A stretch of 64,000 bases of DNA from Thermocrispum agreste DSM 44070 (GTDB lineage Bacteria; Actinomycetota; Actinomycetes; Mycobacteriales; Pseudonocardiaceae): NCBI RefSeq assembly GCF_000427905.1, contig NZ_ATYX01000006.1:186001-250000 (forward strand). Direction: 5' to 3'. Below, one piece after another: positions 8,369 to 16,809 of this stretch. How positions within the stretch are numbered: the stretch's first letter is position 1; each line of letters begins with the position of its first letter. The notes beneath the pieces are model-generated. The model saw nothing but the letters and a program-made list of their open reading frames with translations. It had not been told where the DNA came from and did not search any database. The position numbers were made by a program, and so were the translations under genes.

Positions 8369-8617
8369 CTAGTGCTGGGCCTCCCCGGGCTGGGGGTTGC
8401 TCGCGCTCGCCGTGGCTGCGGCGGGCTTGGATTTCCCGGGCTCGGTGACGAACGGCACCTTCTCCGAGACCTTCGCCCTGGCGACGCCGGCAGCGCTCTG
8501 CACAGCGGGATGCTCGGCCAGCTTCCGGTAGCCACGCACCATCTGCTCGTAGCGGCTGCGACCGGCGCGGGTCCCCAGCACGTAACCGACTGCGGCGGCA
8601 AGAAGTATGCGCACCAT
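8369..8617 (-). CDS. Small YtxH-like membrane-anchored protein
   Basis: 82 residues: an N-terminal hydrophobic segment MVRILLAAAVGYVLGTRAG with a glycine-rich end, then a basic helix (RSRYEQMVRGYRKLAEHPAVQ) and an Ala/Pro-rich tail. Proteins with the VGYVLGTRAGRxRYEQ pattern are widespread in actinobacteria and often annotated YtxH-like. The function is unknown. A strong GGAGGAGG ribosome-binding site precedes the ATG. It is convergent with tam. Confidence 0.8.
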   Translation of the reverse strand: MVRILLAAAVGYVLGTRAGRSRYEQMVRGYRKLAEHPAVQSAAGVARAKVSEKVPFVTEPGKSKPAAATASASNPQPGEAQH

Positions 8618-8767
8618 GGCCTCCTCCTCGTAGGAACGTGCGGGCTGGATTCCCGCTTCGGCGCGCCGTCACTCATCGGCTTCGCAAGGTGCACCCCGCT
8701 GCTGGGGCCCCGGAAGCCATGGGATAAAGTTTGCTCGTGCCGCGCCGCGAGGGGCACGGGACGACTT

Positions 8768-8840
8768 TCCCCTGTAGCTCAATTGGCAGAGCAACCGGCT
8801 GTTAACCGGTAGGTTGTTGGTTCGAGTCCAACCGGGGGAG
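8768..8840 (+). tRNA. tRNA-Asn (anticodon GTT)
   Basis: A 73-nt cloverleaf. The acceptor TCCCCTG pairs with CGGGGGA (one T-G). The D arm is GCTCAATTGGCAGAGC, the anticodon arm ACCGG-CTGTTAA-CCGGT, and the T arm TTGGTTCGAGTCCAA. The discriminator is G. The 3' CCA is not fully encoded. Confidence 0.97.
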
Positions 8841-9596
8841 CAAAACCTCACGTCAGAGGGTCTCCGATCATCAAGGCTCGCCGATCCAGCGAACCCGCCA
8901 AGACCCCCCACAAACATCAACCGTTCGAGCTGACATCGACCATCTCTTCGAGCAGCTGCGCACTGATCGCGTCGGCCCCTGCTCGGGCGTCGGCAGTGCT
9001 GTCCGGCCAGTCGCAGTCCGTGTGCTCGCGTTGAGCTTGGCCACTGAGTCGCCGAGCCGATCGGCGGTCGTCGTCGGCGGTCCCACCTCAACCGAGACCG
9101 TCGCGATCCTGAAACCCGGCGCACGGTGTCGCGTACTCGAGTCGCACGCCTGCGGCCCATAAGCCCGGCCGCCGACGTCCGTCGATCGGTCCGCACCGCC
9201 GCAGGACGTCATGTGTACGGACGCGACGTGCGGTCGGCGCGCCTGCTGCCGCGACGGCATCGACCACCTCGAGCGCGTTCGGGCACGCCGACCGGTCAGG
9301 GCTTCCGGCGCCAGGATTCGGCGAGGGCGCGCCGGGACGTCGCGCTGCCCGAAACCGGCTGGACGGGCAGGCATGCCCACCCTGTCAGTGTTGGACGCAG
9401 TGATCGCCCCACCGCTCGCTTGGTGGTCGCTGAACGGAGGTTCGCGGCGCGGTCACGGACCGCCGTCGTCGGCAGGACGGCCGGCGCGCCCTCGGATTCG
9501 GCCCGGACAGGACGTGTGCGGTCGACAGCGAGAATCGATACCCGGCCGGCCCGGCAGAGCCCCGTGCCCCGAGCATGGTGCCGGGCAGGCTCCGGG
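8841..9596. other. Long non-coding stretch after tRNA-Asn
   Basis: About 750 bp without a supportable gene. Open frames exist on both strands but show no domains and no ribosome-binding sites. The stretch lies between a tRNA gene and a lower-GC gene pair, a common position for decayed integrated DNA, but no integrase or attachment repeat was found. Confidence 0.5.
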
Positions 9597-11379
9597 TCAC
9601 CCCACCGGCTCCGGCAGCCGCGCGAGCACTGCGCTCAGGGCCCGAAGCAGGGCGTTCTCGGCATCGGGCACGGGGCTCGTCGATCGGTAGGCGACATGAT
9701 GATCCGGGCGCACGAGAACCGCTCCTCCGCGGTCCAGCTGACTCAACCGGGCCCAGGCCCCGTCGGGGTCGGTGTATTCGCCGTTCTCGCCGATCGTCAC
9801 AGTTCGCAGCGGAATTCTCAGCCCTTCCGCGACGGCCGAGGCGGCTGCCGTCCAGGCCGTGCCGCTGGGATCGGTCATCAGCACGAATCCGCGTTTGTCC
9901 ACGAGATCGTGGGTGGACACCCGTCGGCCGCCATGGTTCAGCCACACGTGTGGCAGACGGTGGCCTGGCCGGGTCGTCGGGCGGTACTCGAATCCCATCG
10001 GATCCCGCGGTGGGGGAGCGGTGCCGTCGGGTACGACGGCACCGTCGTCGTATCGGTATCCGAGCTCGATGTCGTGCGAGTGGAACTCCGTGCGCTGGGT
10101 TTCGATCACCTGAACGGCACGTGCCCGGTGTGGCCCCCATCGGTGTGTCGGCGAGCAGTGCCGCGATCGCCTGGTGGCGTTGCTCCGGTGTCTGGTTCGG
10201 GCTCAAGCCCAGACCGGCGTTGATCACCGTGTGGTTGACGAAGGTGAACATCGCCCAATCCACGTAACCGGCGTCGACGGGGCGGCGTTCGGTTTCGTAA
10301 CTGTCGAGCAGGGCGGGGGAGGCGGTGCCGTCGAGTACGGCGGCGAGTTTCCAGGCGAGGTTGTGGACGTCGTGAATCGCGCTGTTGAGGCCGAGCGCGG
10401 TCGTCGGCGGAGTGCGGTGCGCGGCGTCACCGGCCAGGAACACCCGGCCCGCACGGAATCGCTCGGCCAGGGCGCCCTCCGGACCCCAACGGCTCACGTT
10501 CAGCACCTCGACGTCGAGGTCGGGAATTTTCAGCAACCGTCGCAGATGCGCGACGAGCACGTCGTGATCGAACATCCGCTGCGGATCGTCCGGCGGGAAA
10601 GTGAAATGCAGGACCCATTCCTCGGAGTTCCTGCCCCAGGTCGGCCCCATCGGGAGGAGCGCTCCGCTGCCGAACGGGCCGCCGCCGTCGGGGTCGATCA
10701 GCCAGGTGATGACGCTGTCGCCGGAGAAATGGGCGGACAAGTCCGCCTTGAAGTGACATCCGATGATGTCGATCAGGCGACCGGAACCGGCCAGCACGAC
10801 ACCGAGTTTCTGGCCGACGAATCTTCCGCCGTCCGCGCCGATCAGGTATTGGCAGCGGACTCGGTAGGCGGTTCCGTTCTTCGGTTCGATCGTGGCGGTC
10901 ACGCCGGTGTCGTCCTGCGTGAAATCCACCAGCTCGTGGCCGAATCGAATTCGGCCGGGAGCGCGATCCTCGGCCATGCGCCGCAGGATCGGCTCCAATC
11001 GGACTTGCGGCAGATTGGTCGGCAGGCTGGGACTGTCTCGGAGGTAGCGCTCGCGCAGCTGGCCGCCGCCGAAGGCGTCCATGGCGTGGATGACCTTGCC
11101 GTCGAGCGGCCCGTCGCCCCCGAGCGACGTTCGCCACGTCGCCTTGCCGAACGCTTCCAGAGGTGCGCCGGCCGCGACGATCGGTTCGGCGATCCCGAAC
11201 TGGCGGAAGATCTCCATCGTGCGCTGGTTCAGGTAGTGCGCCTTCGGGACCGGCGACGTGCTGTCGTGTCGTTCGACGAGCAGCGTTTCGACGCCGAGCT
11301 CGGACAGCAGGATCGACGAGGTCAAGCCGCATCCGCCGCCGCCAACGATGAGAACGGGAACGTTCACGTCAGGCACCAT
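9597..11379 (-). pseudogene. FAD-dependent aromatic hydroxylase (TfdB/phenol-hydroxylase type), frameshifted
   Basis: An intact product would be ~593 residues, the normal size for class A FAD hydroxylases of the 2,4-dichlorophenol 6-monooxygenase type. The Rossmann motif LIVGGGGCGLTSSILLSELG, the middle motif and the second FAD motif GRVFLAGDAAHRTPPTTALG are present, with a thioredoxin-like C-terminal domain (VLVRPDHHVAYRS). The frame breaks near 10126-10130: upstream it ends in LADTPMGAT, and the next frame resumes with RARAVQVIETQRTEFHSHDIELGYRY. Removing one C, or adding two bases, restores it. The start at 11379 (ATG) has GGAG 8 bp upstream. It may be a tailoring or catabolic enzyme acquired by transfer. 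Sequencing error is not excluded. Confidence 0.85.
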
Positions 11380-11439
11380 GGGCACTCCGATCGACAGTTC
11401 CGGCCGACCGCGACGGCCGTCAGGGGGACGGGAAGCAGT

Positions 11440-11475
11440 CCCCTGCCCGGCTCGGTCGTGCCGGCCGGGCAGGGG
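11440..11475 (-). terminator. GC-rich hairpin after the SnoaL-like gene
   Basis: Perfect 12-bp stem CCCCTGCCCGGC/GCCGGGCAGGGG with a 12-nt loop, beginning 4 bp after the SnoaL-like stop and before the hydroxylase start. It probably ends or attenuates transcription between the two genes. There is no U-tract, as is common in actinobacteria. Confidence 0.65.
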
Positions 11476-11478
11476 GAG

Positions 11479-11871
11479 TCATTCGGCGAAGACGTCGGTC
11501 AGATCCCCGTACAGGCGCTGCTCGACGAAGCGGCCGTCGGAATTCACCGTGGTCACCGCACAACCCGGGATGCTCACGTGCTTGCCGTTTTTCAGGTCGT
11601 ACGTGATGCGCAGCTCGAAAATCACGTCGCGCAGGCCGTCACCGCGGGGAATGTCGAAGAATGTGAGGACGTCGTGCTTGATTTTGTTGCACTGGTCCAG
11701 CACTCGGTCGATACCGGCTCTGGTGGCGGACCGGCCGACGGCGGGGGCGGCATTGGCGAACTTGAATTTGATATCTTCTGTCGTCAGTTCCATGGCGTCG
11801 TCGACATGACCGTTGTCGATGAGCTCGTAATATTTTTCGACGAACGAACGCGAAGTCAGAGCAGTCGTCAT
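11479..11871 (-). CDS. SnoaL/NTF2-like small protein
   Basis: A 130-residue single-domain NTF2-fold protein (SFVEKYYELIDNGHVDDAMEL... RFVEQRLYGDLTDVF). Such proteins include polyketide cyclases, isomerases and hydroxylases, and the substrate cannot be read from sequence. Of two tandem ATGs, the second (11871) sits 6 bp from GGAGG and is preferred. It lies beside the FAD hydroxylase, a pairing typical of aromatic polyketide tailoring, though no synthase is nearby. AT-rich codons such as TAT TTT and AAA TTC stand out from the region. Confidence 0.8.
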   Translation of the reverse strand: MTTALTSRSFVEKYYELIDNGHVDDAMELTTEDIKFKFANAAPAVGRSATRAGIDRVLDQCNKIKHDVLTFFDIPRGDGLRDVIFELRITYDLKNGKHVSIPGCAVTTVNSDGRFVEQRLYGDLTDVFAE

Positions 11872-11874
11872 CAT

Positions 11875-12752
11875 TCGCCTCCAGTATGACGCGATGGAGT
11901 CCGGCTGCAGTTGAAGCAACTCGTGGGTAATGGGGCGCTCGGCAGAGTAATCCCGTGCACCAGGCGGTCAATGCGGCGATTGCGCGGAGCCCGAGGTGCC
12001 GGTGATCGTACGTGCATGCGCCTGACGTGCAAGACACGACAAGGGTGGAATGAAAAACGCAATCCGGGTGCGCTGCCTCTGCTCAGCGGTATGGTGCTGG
12101 CCGGTTTCTGTGGTAGTCGTCACACCATCAAGCCATCTCCGTCTCCTACCGGGTGGTCATTTGCTCCGGCGGAGGGACGCGGCTTGGTGGTGTCCGGGAT
12201 CCACCGATTGGCACGAGGCCGTCAGCCGGGACGGGATGGACTACGCATCCGTGCCCGTCGTGTCGGAGGCGCGCGGCGCTGTGTCGTCCGCCCTCGGTGC
12301 GATGAACTCGACGGACCCGGCGGTGCGGATGAACTCGAGGACTCGCCCGGATTCGCCGTCGTGTGCGGCAGAGGCGTCGCCGGCCGAGGTGCGGCGGCTC
12401 GGCAACAGGTCGCCGGGCCACGAACGGAATGCCGAATCCGAACGACGAACGTCCCGCGGGGCACCATCGGTGCACGGCCGGTGACATCGGAGGCGGCTGT
12501 GCCGGTAACCGGCACGCTGTCCGGTCGGTAGGGGAATGCCGTAGCGTGCAGCGACCGGACCTGGTCGAGCGCACCGACCGCGCAATCGACGCGATCGTGT
12601 CGTCCGTGCGCCGAGAACGTGCCACCGTGCCTGAGCTGCCGCGGGGTGGGTGCGGCTTCGGCGCTTGTCCGTGAGAAGGCGGCAGTGGCACGGTGCGCGC
12701 TGCTCACGATCGGTGCCAAAGGTGCGGTCGCACGGGAACCCGGTCGTCCGGG
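11875..12752. other. Non-coding stretch
   Basis: About 880 bp between the SnoaL-like gene and a small helix-turn-helix-like gene. The open frames are arginine/serine-rich shadows without starts or motifs. Nothing convincing was found on either strand. Confidence 0.5.
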
Positions 12753-13031
12753 TCAGGCTGCCCGGTGCGTGCCTGCCCGCGCGAACACGGCGTGGCCGGT
12801 GCTGGTGAGTTCGGCCCGGACCCGTTCGCCGATCTCGGTGGGGCGGGCGGGCCGGATGAGTCCGGCGTGCGCCAGCAGGTGCGCGGTGTACTGGTCACCG
12901 CAGCTCAGGCCGTCGATGAACAGATCCGGCTCGCAACTGGCGGTGATCTCGGCGCGCCCCTCGGCGACTGCACGCAGCAACGCCATGGCGCGGTGGCTCG
13001 TGAGGAGACTCGGCAGGGTTGCGGCAGACAT
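12753..13031 (-). CDS. Small conserved protein, possible winged-helix
   Basis: 92 residues beginning MSAATLPSLLTSHRAMALLRAVAEGRAEI, with a CEPDLFIDGLSCGDQ segment and a C-terminal LTSTGHAVFARAG that looks like the end of a winged-helix domain. Proteins of this pattern occur in Pseudonocardiaceae (recollection, not searched). The ATG at 13029-13031 is preceded by GGAAGGA. No function can be assigned. The two Cys residues may bind metal. Confidence 0.65.
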   Translation of the reverse strand: MSAATLPSLLTSHRAMALLRAVAEGRAEITASCEPDLFIDGLSCGDQYTAHLLAHAGLIRPARPTEIGERVRAELTSTGHAVFARAGTHRAA

Positions 13032-13266
13032 CGTCGTCCTTCCGAATGGCTCGTCGCTCACCCCACGGAGTGACCCGCGACACGGGTTCGTTCCATCTGG
13101 GCCAACTTTTTGTCTCAAAGTCCGTTCGGGTGAGCTCCACGTGGAGGTGCGATGGCGTCTTCGCGGTGAAAATGCCTGGTCAGTCGAGCCGGGTTGGGGG
13201 GAGCAGGGGACGCCTGGGTGACGAGCTCCACCGGTGACCTCGTAGTCTGCAAGGTAGTCGCGTTCC

Positions 13267-13340
13267 GGGCCGGTAGCTCAGTTGGTTAGAGCAGGGGACT
13301 CATAATCCCTTGGCCGCGGGTTCAAGTCCCGCCCGGCCCA
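13267..13340 (+). tRNA. tRNA with CAU anticodon, probably tRNA-Ile2
   Basis: A 74-nt cloverleaf: acceptor GGGCCGG/CCGGCCC, D arm GCTCAGTTGGTTAGAGC, anticodon loop CTCATAA, T arm GCGGGTTCAAGTCCCGC, discriminator A. The run from GAGCAG through GACTCATAATC and CTTGG to GTTCAAGTCC resembles E. coli tRNA-Ile2, whose C34 is converted to lysidine. Elongator tRNA-Met is the alternative. It does not look like an initiator, because the anticodon stem lacks three G-C pairs next to the loop. Confidence 0.85.
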
Positions 13341-13561
13341 CGACCTGCGGAAACGCTGTGATGGTGGCGAGCACGCCGCTTCACGGGCACGGGATTCGAC
13401 GCCACTGTCGGCCGCAGCCGGAAGTCCTCTGCCAGGCGAGGTGTCGCGATCCGGGAGCAACGTGCCCAGCCGGAGCGGCGGCGCCGTGCCCGGCGACCGG
13501 GCATGCCGGTGTCGGCGTCTGCACCACCGGCGGTCGTTCAGCCGAAAAGGCTCCACCCGGC

Positions 13562-13605
13562 AGGACTACCGGCACTCGCGCGAGATGGTGGGATCGGGCC
13601 ACGGT
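13562..13605 (+). promoter_or_regulatory. DosR/DevR-type promoter P1 (Rv1733c-like gene)
   Basis: Box AGGACTACCGGCACT at 13562-13576, then 38 nt from box start to a -10-like CACGGT (13600-13605). Transcription would begin at about 13612, the GTG start codon. The 17 bp GACTACCGGCACTCGCG recurs at 16185. Confidence 0.6.
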
Positions 13606-13611
13606 GGAGAC

Positions 13612-14184
13612 GTGGCTGACACGGGTCGTTGGTGGCTCCTGTTGCGCAGCGGCGTACGGCGAAACCCGCTGGTGCGCCGATGCGATCGCATCGAGGCGGT
13701 GATCGTGGCGCTGGCCGTGCTGCTGGCGCTGGCCGCGATGCCGCTCGCGGGGGTCGTGGGGTCGTTGGTGCACGCCGAAGTGGTGGACACCGCCGAGGAG
13801 CAGCAGGCGAGCCGGACGCAGATCACCGCGACACTGCTGGCGGACGCACCGCCCATGGAGCCGAGGTTGCTCATCACACCGATGGTGCCTGCCGCATGGC
13901 ACTGGGACGGCAGGCGCATGGTGGAGAAGGTCCCGGCCAATCCGGGGGCACGGCAAGGCGACCGGATCGACATCTGGGTCGACGAGAACGGTCACCGGGT
14001 GCCGCCGCCGCTGCCCGTGCCGGACGCTGCATGGGATGCCGCCTGCCTGGCGTTGCTGACCTGGCTCGGCGTGGCCGGTCTGCTGGCGGGAACGGTCGTG
14101 CTGGCGCGCAGAGCACTCGATCGGCAGCGGTACGCCATGTGGGAGCGCGAGTGGCGGGAGTTCGGCGAACTCTCGTCGCGGTGA
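13612..14184 (+). CDS. Rv1733c-like two-helix membrane protein
   Basis: 190 residues. The N-terminal RRNPLVRRCDRIEAVIVALAVLLALA leads into transmembrane helix 1. An extracytoplasmic domain follows with PAAWHWDGRRMVEKVPANPGARQGDRIDIWVDENGH. Helix 2 (AACLALLTWLGVAGLLAGTVVLA) leads to a basic tail. The same order and motifs (NPLVRGTDRLEA, GDRxxIWVD) occur in Mycobacterium tuberculosis Rv1733c, a DosR-regulon antigen of unknown function. The GTG at 13612 is chosen because it coincides with the predicted transcription start of the DosR-type promoter. An upstream in-frame ATG at 13585 lies within the promoter. Confidence 0.85.
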   Translation: MADTGRWWLLLRSGVRRNPLVRRCDRIEAVIVALAVLLALAAMPLAGVVGSLVHAEVVDTAEEQQASRTQITATLLADAPPMEPRLLITPMVPAAWHWDGRRMVEKVPANPGARQGDRIDIWVDENGHRVPPPLPVPDAAWDAACLALLTWLGVAGLLAGTVVLARRALDRQRYAMWEREWREFGELSSR

Positions 14185-14218
14185 TGCGGCATCCCAGGTG
14201 GGGTCCCTCGTGCGGCGG

Positions 14219-15283
14219 CTACCGGCGGAAAAGCCGTCGATACCACGGCACGCGCAGGTCCCGGTAAGGCTGTGGCAGTGCCGGGTGGCGGTCGGGGGCG
14301 GCAGTTGCCTGGGCAGTCGTCCGTGGTGGCTCACCACGGTCGTGGCGCGGGTCGACCACCGGCGCCTGAGGCGCAGGTCCCTCGTCGGCAGCCACGACGA
14401 GCCAGCCCACGTTTGCTTCGGCCAGCTCCAACCATCTCCAGACCTGCATCTGGCTGGTCGTGCCGAGCAGGCCCGCGTGCGCGAGATCGGGATGCCGGAC
14501 AGCCTCGTCGGCGGCTCGCAGAGCGGCAAGCGCCGTCCGCAGGGCGGGTGACTCGGGCCGGTCACCGGAAGCCAGCTCGGTCCACTGCGCCATGGCCGGC
14601 TCCAGTTCGGCTTTCGGCTCCGCCATGATGCGCGCGAGCTCCCGACGCGTCTCCTCCGGTTCTTCGCCCTCCAGGTTGTCGGCATCGATCATCGCCCAGT
14701 AGAGGGCATCACACACCGGAAGAAAGGCGTCGCGTAGCTCGTTCCGGATGGGCGTCGCTTCCGGCGACGCCGATCGGGACAGCGGCTCGCCATGCCGTCG
14801 GTCGGGGTCCGAGGGCGGTGCTTGTGGCCCGAGCACGCTCGTCATGGCCGGGCCGGGGGAGGCCGGCCCGGCGGACACCGGTCGGTCACCGGCAGCTTTC
14901 CGGTACATCCTCGGGAACTCGATGCGGCAGGCAGCCTCGACCAGGTGGCCGCTGGCCGACATGAGAAGCTGGTCGATCGTCGTCGTGCTGCCACAGGGCG
15001 CGCTTCTCGCGACCACGGCGGCATCGTCCAGTTGTTCCAGGGCCATCCGCACATGGAACGACTCCAGTCGCCCCGACGAGGCGAGCTCCGACAATGCCGC
15101 CATGCGCGGCGACAGACGGGCACGCAGCCTCGCCATGATGCCGGACAAGGCGGCATCGAGGTCCGGTCCCTCGGACGACTGCTCCTGAAGCGTGAAGACC
15201 TCGACCCAGGCTTCGTGGATCTCGCCCCTGGTTTCCTCGACGAGGGTGATGCGCTCGGCCCGCTTCCGCCTGCCCCACCACAT
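14219..15283 (-). CDS. Hypothetical protein with an internal duplication
   Basis: 354 residues, not recognised. Two helical modules share one pattern: residues ~25-130 (EIHEAWVEVFTLQEQSS ... LSELASSGRLESFHVRMALEQLDDAAVVAR) and ~190-290 (FLPVCDALYWAMIDADNLEG ... WTELASGDRPESPALRTALAALRAADEAV). Each is followed by a shorter helix pair, and the C-terminus ends VPWYRRLFRR. No signal peptide or membrane helix is seen. A -10-like TACCGT lies at 15297-15292, just before the ATG at 15283, so the mRNA may be nearly leaderless. An in-frame GTG at 15289 is the alternative start. It is convergent with the Rv1733c-like gene. Confidence 0.6.
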   Translation of the reverse strand: MWWGRRKRAERITLVEETRGEIHEAWVEVFTLQEQSSEGPDLDAALSGIMARLRARLSPRMAALSELASSGRLESFHVRMALEQLDDAAVVARSAPCGSTTTIDQLLMSASGHLVEAACRIEFPRMYRKAAGDRPVSAGPASPGPAMTSVLGPQAPPSDPDRRHGEPLSRSASPEATPIRNELRDAFLPVCDALYWAMIDADNLEGEEPEETRRELARIMAEPKAELEPAMAQWTELASGDRPESPALRTALAALRAADEAVRHPDLAHAGLLGTTSQMQVWRWLELAEANVGWLVVAADEGPAPQAPVVDPRHDRGEPPRTTAQATAAPDRHPALPQPYRDLRVPWYRRLFRR

Positions 15284-15590
15284 GGACACGGACGGTACCG
15301 AGCGTGCGGCCGCGGGTCAGGCGAATCGCCTGCTTGACCGGTCCAGGATCGGTCGTGGGCCCGATGGCGGCCGAAGCGAGGACTTTCGGCTCACGCGCCC
15401 GGCCTGATGCGCGGAGCACCATGAATGTGCCGGGAGACCGGTGACCCGCCCGAGGATCGGAGCCGGATCGAACTCAAGGGTTCGATCTGCAGCGTCGTCG
15501 AGAGACGAACGGCCGAGCCCCGGGCGGGCCTTTGTGTGCGGGACCAGCCCATGCTGATCGGCGATGGCGGCGATGACGTGGTGCAGGGCG

Positions 15591-15830
15591 CTACTGCGCG
15601 GACGTCGCCTTTCCAGGCTTCCGGCCCCAGCGGAAGTAGGCGATCGGTCCGACGAAGTTGACCGCGATGACGGCCACCCACAGCGCCTTGGCACCACGGA
15701 TCTCCCCGGCCGGGCGGCGCGCGAGGTCTCGCCACGCGGCCGCTGCGAGCCCGAGCTGGACACAACCGACGGCCACGACCGCGCCGCGCTGAGCGGGCGA
15801 CAGTTCCCGCCACGTCTTCTTGGCTTGCAT
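15591..15830 (-). CDS. Small PLDc_N-type membrane protein
   Basis: 79 residues with two hydrophobic helices. The second, IRGAKALWVAVIAVNFVGPIAYFRWGR, is the pattern of the phospholipase-D-nuclease N-terminal (PLDc_N) domain, found as a stand-alone small membrane protein in many bacteria. GGAG precedes the ATG (15828-15830). It follows the 58-residue membrane protein gene by 43 bp and is probably co-transcribed from P2. The function is unknown. Confidence 0.8.
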   Translation of the reverse strand: MQAKKTWRELSPAQRGAVVAVGCVQLGLAAAAWRDLARRPAGEIRGAKALWVAVIAVNFVGPIAYFRWGRKPGKATSAQ

Positions 15831-15873
15831 GATTTCTCCACGGTACGAGTGCAGTGCCGCCGCTGCGGGCCGG

Positions 15874-16050
15874 TCAGCGCAGCGCGACGAACGCGTCGTA
15901 GACCAGGAACGCCGGCCACACCAGTCCCTGCAGGACGGCCAGGGCATAGTCCCAGAACTGATCCGCCTGCTGCCAGAAGAACACCCAGGCGCCGAAGATG
16001 CCGAAGAAGTAGACGGCGCCGCCGGTCGCGCTGCCCGCATTGTTGCTCAT
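15874..16050 (-). CDS. 58-residue membrane protein, leaderless, dormancy promoter
   Basis: MSNNAGSATGGAVYFFGIFG followed by aromatic-rich hydrophobic stretches (AWVFFWQQADQFWDYALAVL and LVWPAFLVYDAFVAL). No family is recognised. There is no Shine-Dalgarno, and the ATG is exactly 12 nt from the start of the -10 hexamer CAGGCT, so translation is probably leaderless. First gene of a two-gene operon with the PLDc_N protein. Confidence 0.75.
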   Translation of the reverse strand: MSNNAGSATGGAVYFFGIFGAWVFFWQQADQFWDYALAVLQGLVWPAFLVYDAFVALR

Positions 16051-16056
16051 CGGATC

Positions 16057-16100
16057 AGCCTGCTGGAGTCGGCCGGTGGACGGCCAGGGCCGCCAGGCCC
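16057..16100 (-). promoter_or_regulatory. DosR/DevR-type promoter P2 (small membrane protein operon)
   Basis: Minus strand: box GGGCCTGGCGGCCCT (16100-16086), 38 nt from box start to the -10 CAGGCT (16062-16057). The ATG at 16050 is at the expected +1. Divergent from P3, 83 bp away. Confidence 0.6.
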
Positions 16101-16182
16101 ACCGGCACCTGTGGCTTTGTTCCCTACTGGCCGGGTCGCCGCGACCACCCCCGGCGCGGTGCCGGACTTCGCTTGCTGCGAA

Positions 16183-16226
16183 GGGACTACCGGCACTCGC
16201 GACGAGGCCCGAGCTCGTCTCAGGGT
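16183..16226 (+). promoter_or_regulatory. DosR/DevR-type promoter P3
   Basis: Box GGGACTACCGGCACT (16183-16197), 38 nt from box start to CAGGGT (16221-16226). Shares 17 identical bases with P1 and the same spacing, with GTGGC at the predicted +1 (16233) in both. It reads into a 24-codon frame and then gtrA. Confidence 0.6.
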
Positions 16227-16232
16227 GGAGGT

Positions 16233-16307
16233 GTGGCCGAGCTGAAGCGGGCGAGTCGGTGCCCTCGTTCCCTGTGCTTGTGGGAGGGCGCGCCGTGCCG
16301 CCGGTAG
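16233..16307 (+). CDS. Possible 24-residue leaderless ORF under P3
   Basis: GTG GCC GAG CTG AAG... encodes VAELKRASRCPRSLCLWEGAP and stops after three more residues. Its start sits at the predicted +1 of P3, as in the Rv1733c-like gene. It could be a short leader peptide, the remnant of a decayed gene, or no gene at all. Codon use does not decide. Confidence 0.25.
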   Translation: MAELKRASRCPRSLCLWEGAPCRR

Positions 16308-16389
16308 CTCGGCTTGGTGTCGTGCTTGCTGCCGGTGCTTGCGGGAGGGCGGCAACAGTCGCGGCCGGTGGTCTCGAGTGATCACCACG

Positions 16390-16809
16390 ATGCGGAACCC
16401 CGGCCCGCGGAGAGCCTTCACCGCGCAAGCCCTCCTGTACATTGCCGCGGGTGCGTCTGTCACTGCGGCGCATGCCGTCTTGTTCCTCCTGCTCCGTGGG
16501 GCACTCGGGCCGTTCGCTGCCAACGTCGTCGCCATCTCCGTCACGGCGACTGCGAACGTCGAGTTCCATCACCGGGTCACGTTCCGCTCCCGGCGCAGCG
16601 AGCGGGGGCGAAGGCTTGTCGCGGTCGTGGCGACCGTGTTCTACGACGCCACATACAGTTCCTCAGCACTGCTCCTCCTTGCGGCGTTCGTGGTCGATCC
16701 CACCGCAACTCAGCAAACCGCGGTGATCGTTCTCGCCGCGGTCGCGGGTGGCATCGCCCGCTTTCTTCTGCTGCGTGGCTGGGTGTTCCGCGCTACGGCC
16801 CGCAGCTGA
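16390..16809 (+). CDS. GtrA-family membrane protein
   Basis: 139 residues with four transmembrane helices in the GtrA arrangement (ALLYIAAGASVTAAHAVLFLL; FAANVVAISVTATANVEFHHRVTF; VATVFYDATYSSSALLLL; AAVAGGIARFLLLRGWVF). The conserved N-x-E-F-H-H-R-x-T-F and R-F-x-L-x-R-x-W-V-F signatures are present. GtrA proteins are thought to help translocate lipid-linked sugars for envelope polysaccharides. The start is uncertain: GTG at 16378 or ATG at 16390. It may be transcribed from P3, about 150 bp upstream. Confidence 0.8.
   Translation: MRNPGPRRAFTAQALLYIAAGASVTAAHAVLFLLLRGALGPFAANVVAISVTATANVEFHHRVTFRSRRSERGRRLVAVVATVFYDATYSSSALLLLAAFVVDPTATQQTAVIVLAAVAGGIARFLLLRGWVFRATARS

Noticed and set aside
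8768-9596. tRNA-Asn as an integration site
   Set aside because: No direct repeat of the tRNA 3' end, integrase or excisionase was found nearby.
15379-15393. Another DosR-like box AGGACTTTCGGCTCA
   Set aside because: No -10 at 37-38 nt on either strand; at most a distal site for the gene starting at 15283, so not listed as a promoter.
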